A DNA stretch of 64,000 bases from Chrysomallon squamiferum (taxonomy: Eukaryota > Mollusca > Gastropoda > Neomphalida > Peltospiridae), in assembly GCA_012295275.1 (NCBI GenBank), contig CM022676.1, positions 1,508,510 through 1,572,509 on the forward strand. Reading direction: 5' to 3'. This document shows positions 1 through 11,907 of this stretch, piece after piece. Made by a program: the position numbers and the translations under genes. The notes under the pieces are model-generated. The model searched no databases. It was not told the origin of the DNA and saw nothing but the letters and a program-made list of their open reading frames with translations. Each line of letters begins with the position of its first letter. The first letter of the stretch is position 1.

Positions 1-1039
1 CACTGTAGTTTTGCGGAACGTTACACAACAACGACTGCTCATGGACAACATCTGAAAATATTTAATATTGATAATAAACTTTTAAAAAACACCCAAAAAC
101 ATCATCTATGTTGATTAATGAACTGGTTTGTTTAAAATTAAATCTGACAACCTATTGCATTTAAAAAGTACATATTTAAGTGACTTTCTTTCTAATATTA
201 TTATTAGTAGTTGTATTACTGCTACTACTACTAATAGTAGCCATAGTAAACAGTCAAAGTAGTAATACTAGCATTAGTAATAGTGATAGTTAGAAGCTGC
301 TGTAGTAATAGTAGTATTAGTAGAAATAGTAATATCTGATTTCTAACATTTTGATATTATTAGAATTTATTATTTATTATATATATACTGCTGTCATTAT
401 CATAATCACATCATTATTGGTATTATCAGTTATTATTGCTGTTCTCATTAGTGCAGTCATTTGTATCATCATCATCATCATCATCATCATCAGTGTTGTT
501 GCTGTTGTTGCTGATGTACTTATTATACTAGTTACCCAGTTTTCTAATTCAATATTCATTAGCCAATTTAAATTTTCAAAATGTGTTTCTCAAACTGCCC
601 CAGGCTGAAATGTCCAATGTTTAGTGCCGGTGCTTGACTTGTACGTTTCTAATTTTGAATTAATAACAGTCTGCTGCAGGCTCATTTCTCAGATTAAAGA
701 CACTTCGTGTGCTTTTTGTTTTATTATTAGGTTTTTTTGTAATCAGTAGACTGGATGATCAACATACAAAAACTCAATTTAGAATTTGTAAAAACATCAT
801 CAACATATACAAAAAATACAAATACCAACGCCCATGAAGAAGACAACAACATTAATCCAAACAAAATCACACAACTCCTTTCTTGCTCACAGAATCTCTT
901 TCTCTCTCTCCATTTAACACTGAGATATGAAAAGAGTGCATATGAAAAATCACTTACACATAAACATACACACCCCACAAATATATATATATATATTAAA
1001 TCAAACTGCTTTGAACTAAGAATAAATTGGGCAAGTTAC
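1..1039 (-). other. intron downstream of the ets PNT exon
   Basis: This stretch follows the donor of the pointed-domain exon on the minus strand. I looked for the next ets exon, which should start in phase 1, and found no open stretch with an acceptor that resembles the family. It holds ATC/TAG trinucleotide clusters (about 180-330 and 465-495), a CT-rich patch near 900 and a short AT run near 980. The exons for the linker and ETS domain must lie beyond the left edge. Confidence 0.6.
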
Positions 1040-1240
1040 CTTTCTGTAAAATATCAAGATGTTCCCACAGAATGTCACCAACAAATGGTGGACAGCGTCC
1101 GAGGAATTCCTCCTTCTCCATTTTACACAGGTCAGCCCCCTTAACCGCGAAATTAGACATGTTGATCCCCTCCAGACTGAACTCCTGCACTGCCCACGTC
1201 AGCCACTGCACCACATGCAACTGTGACCACTGGTGTGGGT
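1040..1240 (-). CDS. ets1/2: Ets1/2-type transcription factor, pointed (PNT/SAM) domain exon
   Basis: This internal exon encodes nearly the whole pointed domain of an Ets1/Ets2/PntP2-class transcription factor, a nuclear DNA-binding protein acting downstream of Ras/MAPK. Seen directly: acceptor tatttcag before base 1240, donor G|GTAAC after base 1040, and 201 bp that enter and leave in phase 1 (66 whole codons plus split codons). The translation contains HQWSQLHVVQWLTWAVQEFSL-type helix 1 residues, then GADLCKM, a Phe-Leu pair, and the hallmark PPFVGDILWEHLDILQK helix. In the family this domain docks ERK2 and co-activators. The split Asp at the start joins the preceding exon's terminal G to give the DPxQW sequence seen in Ets1. 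The gene continues off the left edge, so the ETS domain is not in view. The family call is near certain. Whether Ets1 or Ets2 is not a meaningful distinction in invertebrates. Confidence 0.97.
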
Positions 1241-2566
1241 CTGAAATAACAAAATATAAACATTAACACATTTATCAATAACAGTAAGAAAAAATATTAT
1301 CAAAGTCTGAGTGATTGCTATTCCATGAGTCCACAACAAAAGTTTTGCTCCATCTTCACAACCTGAATATGTGTAGTTAATGACAGACAGGTTAGTTCAT
1401 AAAATAAAATAAAATCAAATAAAATATTTAACTTGGTTTACTACTATTTATTAAAGAGTAGTAAACCATCATAATTATGGATTGACACTTCATGGCTATT
1501 CTTAACTGTTACATTTATATTTTAGAATAAATTGTGTGATTATAAATATTGTAAGAAAGTCATGATTTTCTTGTTCAGTCTTAAATTTTTATTAATCCTA
1601 TTAACATTATTATTGTTGTTGTTGTTTTTGTTGTAACAATCATCTGTTTATTTCTGGAAGTATTCAGCAACCTTAAATTTTTAATTTTTGTTTAATTAAT
1701 TCTATTTCCCAGTATTTATTACTATTCAGATGAAGAAAATAATAATGATAATAACAACAATGAAAATAATCATGTTGATGATTATAAGGACTATAATAAT
1801 TATGATGATGATAATTATTGCTTAGAAATTTATTTTTAAATTTATTTTTACTTTTAAGAATCCAAAATCATAAAAGAAAAACTAGCAGTATTTTGTACAC
1901 AAATAAGTAAATTACAAAATTTCACAAGTGGGACAAATCAGTTTTGTACTAATATACAAAGTAAAGATCACAAAGTGAAATTTCCCTGACTTAACCCATC
2001 AATCAATGTGTGATAGCTGCCCACAGGCAATATTCACTTAGTGGTGACACAGGCCCCAGCCCCGGGTGTCAACACTAATTACAATCTGTAGACCTAACAC
2101 ACTTCAAACATAAACAACTTCACTTTTATTAAACAAATATTTATTATTTTCATTAGTATCATCAATATCCTACAACTACACTTACCCTAATCATCATCTT
2201 CATTATCATTCATTATTGTTATTATTAACATTAGCATCATCATCATCATTATTACTACAAACACACTTTAGAAAATAAAAATGAATAAATTCTTTTTTCA
2301 CGCTGCACATAAATTTAGTTCTATTTTACCTCAAGTATACTTATTTAAATATTTTTTTACACATTTAAATATTTCTCTGTACGAGATATTAATAATTTAA
2401 CTGTTTTACATTTTCACACAGAAAAGCAATACTATGTGTGAATATATAAATAAATAAACTGATATATGTATGGATGGCTGACAAATAAAGGAATAAACAG
2501 ATGAATTATATATATATAAATGTATAATTACATAACTGAATGAACACATGTTAGATGGATGGATTG

Positions 2567-2626
2567 ATGAATTATATAGACAAATTACACGCACACATAC
2601 ACGTATAATTTGTCTATATAATTCAT
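2567..2626. repeat. perfect 21-bp inverted repeat (hairpin)
   Basis: Bases 2567-2587 and 2606-2626 are exact reverse complements, separated by an 18-base loop rich in CA. The stem is AT-rich. It could be a fold-back element remnant or a hairpin in the ets intron transcript. Length and loop size overlap those of small RNA hairpins, but nothing else supports a miRNA. Confidence 0.8.
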
Positions 2627-3206
2627 TTATATATAAATAAATAATGGATGTATTATATAATAAATGAATAATCAGATGATTGAATAATAAATTAGATTAA
2701 CATATTAACTAAAAGATAAATAATAAATAACTCACTGAAAAACTGAAATAATATTTACTTTATCAGTCTCATCATATTTTAATACTAATAATCATTAATC
2801 ATATATTTTATGACAGTTTGAGAAACAAAAACAATCTATGCATGGGTACATTATCTTTTTTTTCATCAGCTAATCTGACAGATCAATCATGGATGTAAAC
2901 ATTAAAAAGGTTTGTTCCTATTGTATAAATCTACTGACCTAACCAACAACAGAGGAGTAACAATAACAACAAAACAACAATAATAAATATTTATCTTAAT
3001 GAAATAAGGACAATAGTGATAAACAAAAAAGGCAATTAAGATAATATGATGAAAATATTAATAAAATAATAATATTAATCATAATAATAATAATGAAAAT
3101 GAAAATAAAAATAACGATAATAAAAAATAAATAAGTGAACATATAATAACAACAAAAATATATAATTACAATAACAATAAATTAACTCTTAAGGAAGAAA
3201 TCTAAC

Positions 3207-3242
3207 ACACACACACAAACACACATACACACACACACACAC
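3207..3242. repeat. (CA)n microsatellite, interrupted
   Basis: CA dinucleotide run with AAAC and ATAC interruptions inside the intron. Confidence 0.9.
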
Positions 3243-3810
3243 AAACTGATAATCATAGCAAACATCAAACATTTGGTTTAAATTTCAGTAAATGCTGTAA
3301 TATTGAAACAAACACTGCACTTCCGTGGTGCAAGTGATGCATGTCACAAGGTGAGCGATAAACACACCTGTCAGGTAAATTCTGATCACCTCAACACATG
3401 TGGGAAATCATGGAAAGTTGTTTCATTTACTGTAAGAACAGGTATAAATTTTCACCTCTTCTTATGACATAACAGTCACAGGTGGCAATATCCAAATTTC
3501 AATTAGAAAAATTATTTGATGTTGGTTTTTGCCACTTGTTTAATGATGCAACACAATATTTTTTCACCATGAAAATGAGAAGACGAAATTATTCTGATTA
3601 AAACCAAATATACATCAGATGTTTTTTATTGTACCTTCATTTTTACAAGTGCTAAACTGTTAATCAGATAAACTGTACAAAAATATTAATATTGATCTGA
3701 CACTTAATATTACATTTTAAATAATTATATATTAGCAGTAAATTAGATTTTTAGGAAAACAAACATTTTTTCTCAAGGTACAATTGAAAATTCATTTATT
3801 ATCAATTTTA

Positions 3811-3850
3811 GCGCGCGCGTGTGTGTGTGTGTGTGTGTGTATGTGTGTGT
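3811..3850. repeat. (GC)4(GT)n tract beside an ets splice donor
   Basis: GCGCGCGC followed by a GT run on the plus strand. In the ets transcript this is a CA repeat starting about ten bases after the donor of the 3860-3982 exon. Intronic CA repeats near donors are known hnRNP L binding sites. Confidence 0.9.
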
Positions 3851-3859
3851 TTTTCTTAC

Positions 3860-3982
3860 CTTTTGGGATGTTCAATCGGCTCTGCTCTTTCTCAAAAGCT
3901 TTAAAACTCTCCAAGAGAGCCTGCGACATTTTCTGTGTTGTTCCTGGGGTGAGAGGGGGCACTCCCTGGGTAGAAGGCAAAT
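3860..3982 (-). CDS. ets1/2: Ets1/2-type factor, exon with MAPK phospho-site and start of PNT bundle
   Basis: This exon codes for the segment just before the pointed domain. It is 123 bp, phase 1 at both ends, acceptor tatttcag, donor AAAG|GTAAG. The peptide begins DLPSTQG, then VPPLTPGTTQKMSQALLES, then a helix ending KEQSRLNIPK. This matches the region of vertebrate Ets1/Ets2 containing PLLTP, MSQAL, KEQQRLGIPK. The Thr in LTP corresponds to Ets1 Thr38, Ets2 Thr72 and PntP2 Thr151, the ERK phospho-acceptor that activates these factors (established for the family). The MSQAL helix packs on the PNT core. The next exon (1040-1240) completes the domain in frame. All three candidate upstream exons and the constitutive 39375-39513 exon can join it because each ends in phase 1 with a G that makes the initial Asp codon. 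Confidence 0.96.
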
Positions 3983-5928
3983 CTGAAATACATTAATCAG
4001 TTTTTATTATTATTATTATGCACTTATTATCAACATAAAAGACCTTGTAGCAAATGTTCATTGCTATAATCAGTGAGCTTTTAGCAAAAAGAACATTTTA
4101 TAATGCACCTTCTCATTGAAAAAGAAAGACAATGTCACAACTGGTTTATCTAAAGTTTTGCTTTATACCTATGGGACATTGTACACAAAACAATCATTAT
4201 AGCTAAAAAAAATAAAAAAAGACAACCCAGGCTGTGGAGTTTTGTCTGTTCTTGCTTGTATCAAAAAAATAAAATGTACTTAGAGAGAGGGGTGAGGGGG
4301 TAAGAGAGAGAATGTTTTATAACTGTTAATTCATTTATTCATTATTGGTGAATAACAGATCAAAACCAGTTTTTATTGGTATGAGTTTGTTTGAAGGTTG
4401 TAACTGACAGTGTAGATGTTAAAACTCATCAAGCGCACTCTAATTAGTTCTGCCAGACAGAAACACATGTACGTAAGTGTGAGAAACTGTGTGTAAGCAG
4501 TTTGCTTCGTTTTATAGCAGACAATCAGTTCTGGCATGTGTTTGTGTGGGGGTGTGTGTGCATATTTATGTGTGCTTGTGTGTGCATGGAGTGTGTATGG
4601 GGAATGTCTACAAGTAGGCGTGCTTTTATTTTAAAAATTGAAAGATTTTTGTTTTTGGCTATCATTCATTTAAAGAGGTATCAAAAATGTGTTTGTTCTT
4701 TTACAATATAATCAAAAATTTCAAAATACATGTTCTTTTATAATTAATAATATCAAACTTGTCTAACTGTATCCAGACCTTATATTTTTCTTACCTGAAT
4801 CTACCTGTTTACCATGCCACTGTTTTCATTAAAATATTCATTCATCTTTTCTGTTGATAATTTTCCACTCTCTTTGTTTTGTTTCATTCATCCACTCATT
4901 TATTCTTCCACCCATCCATTCATCACTCACTAAGTATTATTATTACAGAGATGCCAATTCTATGCTGGTAGGTGCTAAAGCTGTGTAAACACTAAGTAAC
5001 TTACTGAAACCTTTCAGTCTGTGAATAAGTTAAAAAAAAAAAAAAGTGGTCTGATGATAAAAGCAGACAGTGGGGGAACACATTCACTAAATGTGGCTCT
5101 AATAACTGATCTCGTTTAACACATAAATGTTTATCCAGGGCTGCTTTCGGCCATGTTTGCCAAAGCAATCAAGCGAAGGTCTGACAGGCCCTGACTGAAT
5201 CTCGTACAGCAGATGTACGTATCCAGCAGATAACTGCAAAACCACAGCGGCAGAGAGTATCTGCCACCAGACTCACACATCACACAGCATGCAACTTTAC
5301 GCATTGTGGCATATACAGCTTACTAGTCACAGTTTACTGCATTAGGCTCACTATGTCATTATGAACTGTGGCATACTGGGGTTTTGTGTGAAAGCACAAT
5401 ATAAACTATAACATAACAGGGTTTAGTGTGAATGTATTGTATGTGTTTTTATAAACTGCAGAATAAACATTTTATAAATCATTAAAATTATTTTGAACCG
5501 AATCACAAGAATATGCCACAAACAGATATGAACATTAGTTCATCACAAACAGTATAATTTATATATTATAATACATGATATTTTAATTAATAATCAACTA
5601 AAAAGCAGCATTTGCCAAAACTTTGTTTTAAATAGATATATTCCTAGACCATTAATATTTATAGGATCGATGTCAGAGTTTTAGTTATGAATAGGAATAA
5701 AGTCAGAGTCTGGGAGAAGTCTGTGATTAGAGAGTTAATTTTGGGTTAATCTTAAATATCTTTCTTTTATCCATTTTCAAATACAAAAGGAAATTTCAAT
5801 TAAGTTGATAAAAATATTTCACACACACACACACACACATGATTTAAAATTGCAGAATATTTAATTTCATTTATAAAACCTGAAGAATTCACTCCCACGC
5901 GTGAAGACTAAAACACTGTTGTGTTACA

Positions 5929-6049
5929 CAGAACTCAGTACTCCAACCTCAGTGTACTTGTCTTTATACTCAGAACTCAGTACTCCAACCTCAGTGTACT
6001 TGTCTTTATACTCAGAACTCAGTACTCCAACCTCAGTGTACTTGTCTTT
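5929..6049. repeat. 42-bp minisatellite, 2.9 copies
   Basis: Three tandem units start at 5929, 5971 and 6013, each beginning cagaactcagtactccaacc. The first two are identical over 42 bp and the third stops after about 37 bp. The period is a multiple of three, so one plus-strand frame stays open, but nothing suggests translation. Confidence 0.95.
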
Positions 6050-7007
6050 CTCTATCTGCAGCCTGTCCTGTGACTTTCAGTCTGGTGATGTATATTTGTA
6101 GAACAAAGATCTGCCAGGCTGTTGTATATATTTGTTATTCTCCATTCAGGAGTGGGATACAGAAAATATGACTGACACATGTGTCTCATCAAAACGAAAT
6201 ATTAGCCTTTCACCCTTACATAAATATCACTAAAACATAAAAAATGTGTTTTTCAGTGATATTCTCAGACATTTAAACATTTATAAAGGTATAGTCACAT
6301 TTCCAGAATAAAGTTATTAAGAAACTTTTACTGGAAGAAAAAAAAAAAAAATGAATAGAAATAAATGTGACATACTTTAAATATATTAAAATTAAAGATA
6401 TATTATCAATGAAATAAAAGTTAATAATAAAGTAGTATCATAATTTACAACTTTTGATTTAACAAAGGAAAAAGGATTTTCTTTTAATGTTAAAAACTTG
6501 AAAAAATGTTTAACCCTGTATTCATTCATCTTTTCTGTCTAAAACTTTGTTACAATATATCAAAATTAAATTTTAAATGAAACTTCAAATTAAGTAGTTT
6601 ACATATTTATGTTATTTTTTTTAACCTTCTTATGATTTTTGTTTATTTATTTATTGAGACTAAAAAAAAATGAACCAATTAATATTCTGAAATGGTGCAG
6701 TCTAGTATTAAGAACAGAAATTATTAAAAATACATAATTTCTACACATTTTTGAAGAATATAAATCCTTAAGAATTGTACCTCTGTGAAATATTTTTAGT
6801 CTTTCAAAAAGAAAAAAGATGAAAAGAATTAAAAAAAGAAAACTGAATAATAAACATTTTAAAGAAAAGATTTAATAAACAAATTAGATGAATCTATGAG
6901 GTCATGGTAAACTTAAAACACATCTGGCAACTTTAACAGGAACAATCCACTTACACAACCTGATCTACCTCCTGTCACTGATAGACCAATCCTCATAAAG
7001 CACTCTT

Positions 7008-7072
7008 CCTTATATGGGATGCAGTGATAACAGAACCAACCAATCAAACCACCCTGCAGTGACCTGTGACCT
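7008..7072. promoter_or_regulatory. candidate intronic enhancer: CArG box and DR1 site
   Basis: Bases 7008-7017 read CCTTATATGG, an exact CC(A/T)6GG SRF box. On the other strand it overlaps a GGAAG Ets core. Bases 7060-7072 read TGACCTGTGACCT, a perfect direct repeat of two nuclear-receptor half-sites spaced by one base (DR1, the RXR/HNF4/COUP-TF class). CCAAT-like motifs lie between them at about 6986 and 7040. Function is inferred from motif quality only. Confidence 0.4.
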
Positions 7073-8413
7073 ACAGGTTACCCAGCTGAATGAAACCAAG
7101 AAAGCTGTATTCCAAAATTTGCCAATTTGTTGTTTTTTTTTGTTTTTTTTTTCCTTCTGGCATCAGTGAATAAATAAACTAGATTTTGAAAGCAGGTCAC
7201 AGTGTGTTGTTAAAACAGATAGCTCAGAGGCCATTCCCATACAGATAATAATTATACTTCAACTATCGGTGCAAACAAAATTTTAAAACAATTTATCAAA
7301 ATTTATGTTCTTAACAATTGTCTCCTTAAATATAAACTGAATCAATAATTTTTGTTCTTTCTATAATATATTCATCTATGTATACTTATGTATGCAGTAT
7401 TCATGTATGAAATGAATGTGAATGTACATGCATGTTTCCATGTTGTGGGGAGTAAATTTCATCAACATTACAATGACAGAATACAAATATTATTTCATAA
7501 AATATTATTATTGTTATTGTTGTGTTGGTGTTATGTTAACTTGAATGCAATTTGTAGCAAAAAATTACTATTTTCTTATATTATAATATTATTACTATTG
7601 ATTTATTAATTTATTTATTATTCATAATTATTATTCATATATCTATTGAGTTATTTAAAAAAAACAAAGATTCAACCAGAAAAGGGTCATTGTCTGACAG
7701 TATCAAAATGAAATGTTATATTTTAATATTTTAACAAGAACAGATTATTTCACAAAAGATTTATAACAACAAATATATTTTTTTATTTAATATTCTTTTA
7801 AATTTTAGTTATTTTGTGTTTTCATTATTTTAATTTTTTAGAGTGAAAAACAATCTTCAGTTTACTAGCTATTTAAGAAATAATTAACTGTGGTCTGAGA
7901 CACTACTTCTCAGTAAAGATTTTCCCAAGGGAAATTCACTTTCTTGGTGACTAATGTGACACCAGATCTTGTAGATCAACATCAAAACGTAATTGTCTCC
8001 CTTTGTCATTACATCATTTATACATAAATACAGAGAAGTCAGCTAGTGAGACAAGTGTTACACACAGCCTATCAACCTGTCCATATATCACTTGACAGAA
8101 AAATTATTATATATTAAATAAATCTGACTAGTGAAATTTAGTATTTACCTGGTAACAGTTAAGTAGCAAACAACTGTCATCCTTAATGCAACATCAAAAC
8201 TGTAATTATTTTAATCAGAATTTACAATCACACAAAACTTGTACAGTATAGCTCAGTACTGTATAAGAAATGTTTATCAATTATTTATATCTGCTAATCA
8301 ATATAAAAATATATTCGCAATTGAAAACTAATCAAAACAAATAAACAGAAAGTTATAATGTAATATTACTTATATTATTAATATATTATAACCACATATT
8401 TTGAATTGCTTTA

Positions 8414-8450
8414 CACACACACACACACACACTCTCTCTCTCTCTCTCTG
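8414..8450. repeat. (CA)n(CT)n compound microsatellite
   Basis: CA run passing directly into a CT run within the ets intron. Confidence 0.9.
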
Positions 8451-8734
8451 TGAAAAGACTGTTTTAAAGCCTGAAAACCCAGTCATTAATTTGTGACATT
8501 AATTTATTACTGCAGCTGTTGACATTGATATAAAATTCTCAAGAAATCTCCCATATCCTTGATTCTTAATCATCTTCATTTAATTACATGTAGTTATGTA
8601 AATACTACTTTCTAAATTACCAATACCAATTACTCTTATTACGTCAGATACAAATATTAGAAAAGACAGAAAAGATAAAAAAGCTGGACTCAAATATTAA
8701 ATTTAATTTAACACACAACAACAAAAGAATAAAA

Positions 8735-8738
<4 letters not shown>

Positions 8739-8812
<74 letters not shown>
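8739..8812. repeat. (GA)37 microsatellite
   Basis: About 74 bases of uninterrupted GA followed by a short TA run. The serine/leucine-rich reading of its complement is not a gene. Confidence 0.95.
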
Positions 8813-8814
<2 letters not shown>

Positions 8815-9837
8815 TATATATGACAATAAACTTCAGACTTTACTTATATTTACTTAGAACATCCAGGTGGATGTTACTGCCTTCAAAACAAAACAGAATT
8901 TGCCAGACAATGTCTGTACAGAATCTATATTTATTTTAATGATGTGTTTACAATGTTCAGCTTATAACAGAATTAATCATGACAGGCTGACTGGTCCACT
9001 TTCAGCTGATGCTATGTGATATCCAGATGGACGTTGCTAGCCAGTGACCTGATTTCACAGTTTAAATAAATTACCCAGTACACTGAACAGACTAGAATGA
9101 ATAAGAGTAATTGACTACTTGACATAAAAAAAACAGTTTTAATTAAACTTGGTTATTTATATTTCAAATTTCAATCTTATTTACTCAGTAAATATCATGT
9201 CAGATTTTTCAGTTTTATAATTCCATAAACTGTTGTTTTGTTTTTTGTTTTTGTCATTTTAGTCAGTTTAAATAACAAATCTATGTTCTGCTCACTGATA
9301 CTATTTTTTAAATAACATTTGAAACTGTGATCGGCTGAGAGCCTGATTTTCACCTTACTGGCATAAATCTAATAAATTTATATTTCCCAATTTCAAGGCT
9401 TTAAATATTGTTATCTTATTTCTTTTTCTCTTTTTTTATTTATTTATTTTTGTTGCTCCTAATTTCTTTTCTAATAATTAAACAATGAGAAGCAATTAAA
9501 ACTATTTGGTTCAAATATTTTTTCAAAATAAAACTTTTTGATACATACTCTTTTACAAAATTAAAGTCATTATATCAAACCCAACAGGTGACTTAAAATA
9601 TAAAACAGTTTATAATTAATGTTTTTTTCTTTAAGTGTAACTTGATCTTCCTCGCTCAAGTTAACTCTAATTATGGTATTTGTGGTTAGTAAGTTAGCTG
9701 TTTGTGAAAACATTACGTAACTGTTTCAAGATTCTCCAATTAGTTACATCCAGTGAGTGAACTGCTGAGGCTGTGTTAGTCTTTGATCTTGTTATAGAAA
9801 AATAAAGTAGACACCAAATTTGGCTAATTCTAAACAT

Positions 9838-9910
9838 CTGGGACTGGGCTTAGTGGTTAGAGTGAGCATGACAAATACAGAATCAAACCTGAAAATCTAT
9901 GAAGTTACCA
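9838..9910 (+). mobile_element. possible tRNA-derived SINE remnant
   Basis: The plus strand reads gggcttagtggttagagtg, which fits an RNA polymerase III A-box block of tRNA-derived SINEs. A decayed B-box-like segment with cctgaaaatctatg follows about 40 bases later. There are no clear ends or target duplications. Confidence 0.3.
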
Positions 9911-11163
9911 TTTCAGCAGTGCTTAAAAACTATGGGAAGTTCTTTATTTATTCATTTATTCATTTATTCATTTACAAAAGATATCTTGATGTTGGAACAG
10001 GATTTGGTGCAGTTGGTTTCCTTTCTAGAGCAATAAACTAACACGTTTTTTTCCCCGCTTAACAAAATGAGACATATATGTTTATTTTATTAGATAAATA
10101 AGTTTTACGAAAAAAAAATTTAATTAAGACAATCAATTTGTTTTACTTCATGTTAAAATGTAACTTTTGAAATTAAAATAATCCAAGCTTTTAAAAATAC
10201 AACTACAATTCAGTATAACTAATTATGTATATGTCTGTGGATGTGTACTTATGCACATGTAAAATCAATTTACAATTCTCTAATCTGATTATACACACCA
10301 AATATATTATTAAAGTTGGACAGGAAAGATCACAGCAGTGGCTTGTACATGTCAACCACCACAACGGTAAAATTATTTGTGTTGAACAATTAAACTTTAT
10401 GACACAACAAAAACAGCTTTGATTTACTTGACGTCACTGACAATAATAATATGAAAGCACGTGAGGATGAAGCAGTTTGAAGTACTTTAACTCTCATTAT
10501 TTCTAAATTACACCATGGTTTTCACATTATCTCATAAACAACACCAACTACAGCTTCACAGCAACACAAAGCTTTTACAAGAGATGAGCTTCCAATTGGC
10601 ATCAAATCACCATGGTGACTGGTGTCTGTCAGAGTGGAGAGCTGCTTTCTCACATACATCATGAACGATGTGGACAAGGTAGCAGTTTAACATGATGATA
10701 AATGGCTGAAATTTGAATCAGTTTTCAAAGAGCTCTTCAAGCAGAGAAACAGAAAAGTAACTTGTGACTAGAAGACACATGAAATGAAAGTTTTATGAGT
10801 GCTATAAATTACAGAATTTCTATCTACATTTTTAGATGAAAAAAAATTAAAATGATTTTTTTTTTTAAATATATGTAGCTTTAGTTAATTAATAATAAAT
10901 TAGTATGGAAAAATGTATAAAATGTGTGAAAGATGATGTAATATTAAGGTTAATACTTAATTTAATATTATTATTGTTAATGAATTAATAAGTAATTAAA
11001 CAAATAAATTAAAATAAAATAAAATAAAAGCATTTATTATAATGATGAAGATGTATTTTCACACCAAAAGATAATTTTTTTTTTTTTTTTTTTCACTTAG
11101 GTAAAAATACAAGGTTAGACCCTTCCCTGGGCCCCTCCCAGTAACTTAAACTGACTGTAAACA

Positions 11164-11179
11164 CAGCGCCCTCTGGTGT
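11164..11179 (-). promoter_or_regulatory. CTCF-like motif
   Basis: On the minus strand this reads ACACCAGAGGGCGCTG, a close fit to the CTCF core (CCACYAGRKGGCRS). CTCF is conserved across bilaterians. It lies inside the long ets intron, 5.5 kb downstream of the alternative first exon in transcript direction. Occupancy cannot be judged from sequence. Confidence 0.45.
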
Positions 11180-11853
11180 AAATGACTGTAGCTATGTGTG
11201 GAACTCTTGTAGGAAATGCTGACAATGCAGACATGAAACCATATCACACATTACCGTGGAGATGGGCATTATTACCCATCTCTCCTCCCTCATACAACTT
11301 TCTAAATGCCAAACATTAACTGAATGTCAGCTTATTTGGAACAATTAGCAGAGAACATTTCAGACATTTCTTTTTAAATTTACATTTCACTGACAATAAT
11401 GATACTGATTTTTTAATGTGTTTTTTTGTCATTACTGTTAGGAAAAACAACGATTATCATAAATAATATCATTTTTTCCAATAGCATAATTAATGTATAT
11501 TTCTAATCTTTTGGGGTAGGAACATAGTGAAGATCATACATATAAATAATTTTAGGTTTTGTTTATAACCTACCTTAAAACTCATTTTTATGTTCTTTTT
11601 ATTATTATTTTATGTAAAATAGTGAAGTTATATATCTAAATAATTCTGTCATTTTTACAATAACAGTAATGTTAATGTACAATATTAGATTATTAAGAAA
11701 TTGAAAGAAAAGGATGTAAATAAAATTAATTATATACATTTGAGAATGTGGATTTAAAAAAGAATTTTCTCATTCAATTATACAATTTAATTTGTTGCTG
11801 CATTACAGATTAATTCTTTTTTTCATTATTGTTTGCTAATTTAATTTAATTTA

Positions 11854-11859
<6 letters not shown>

Positions 11860-11903
<44 letters not shown>
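11860..11903. repeat. (AT)n(GT)n microsatellite
   Basis: A short TATATA run followed by about 40 bases of GT. Two further GT runs lie at about 12093-12108 and 12322-12348. Confidence 0.9.

Positions 11904-11907
<4 letters not shown>

Larger units (their letters stand above)
1241..3859 (-). other. ets intron between MAPK-site and PNT exons
   Basis: About 2.6 kb of AT-rich intron with no open stretch that looks coding. It contains a 21-bp perfect hairpin (2567-2626), AAT/ATC-type trinucleotide patches (1735-1815, 2150-2260, 3050-3150) and a CA tract near 3207-3242. Confidence 0.7.

Noticed and set aside
4780-4830. Good minus-strand donor TTCAG|GTAAGAAA at about 4793
   Set aside because: All frames before it close quickly, with no plausible coding exon.
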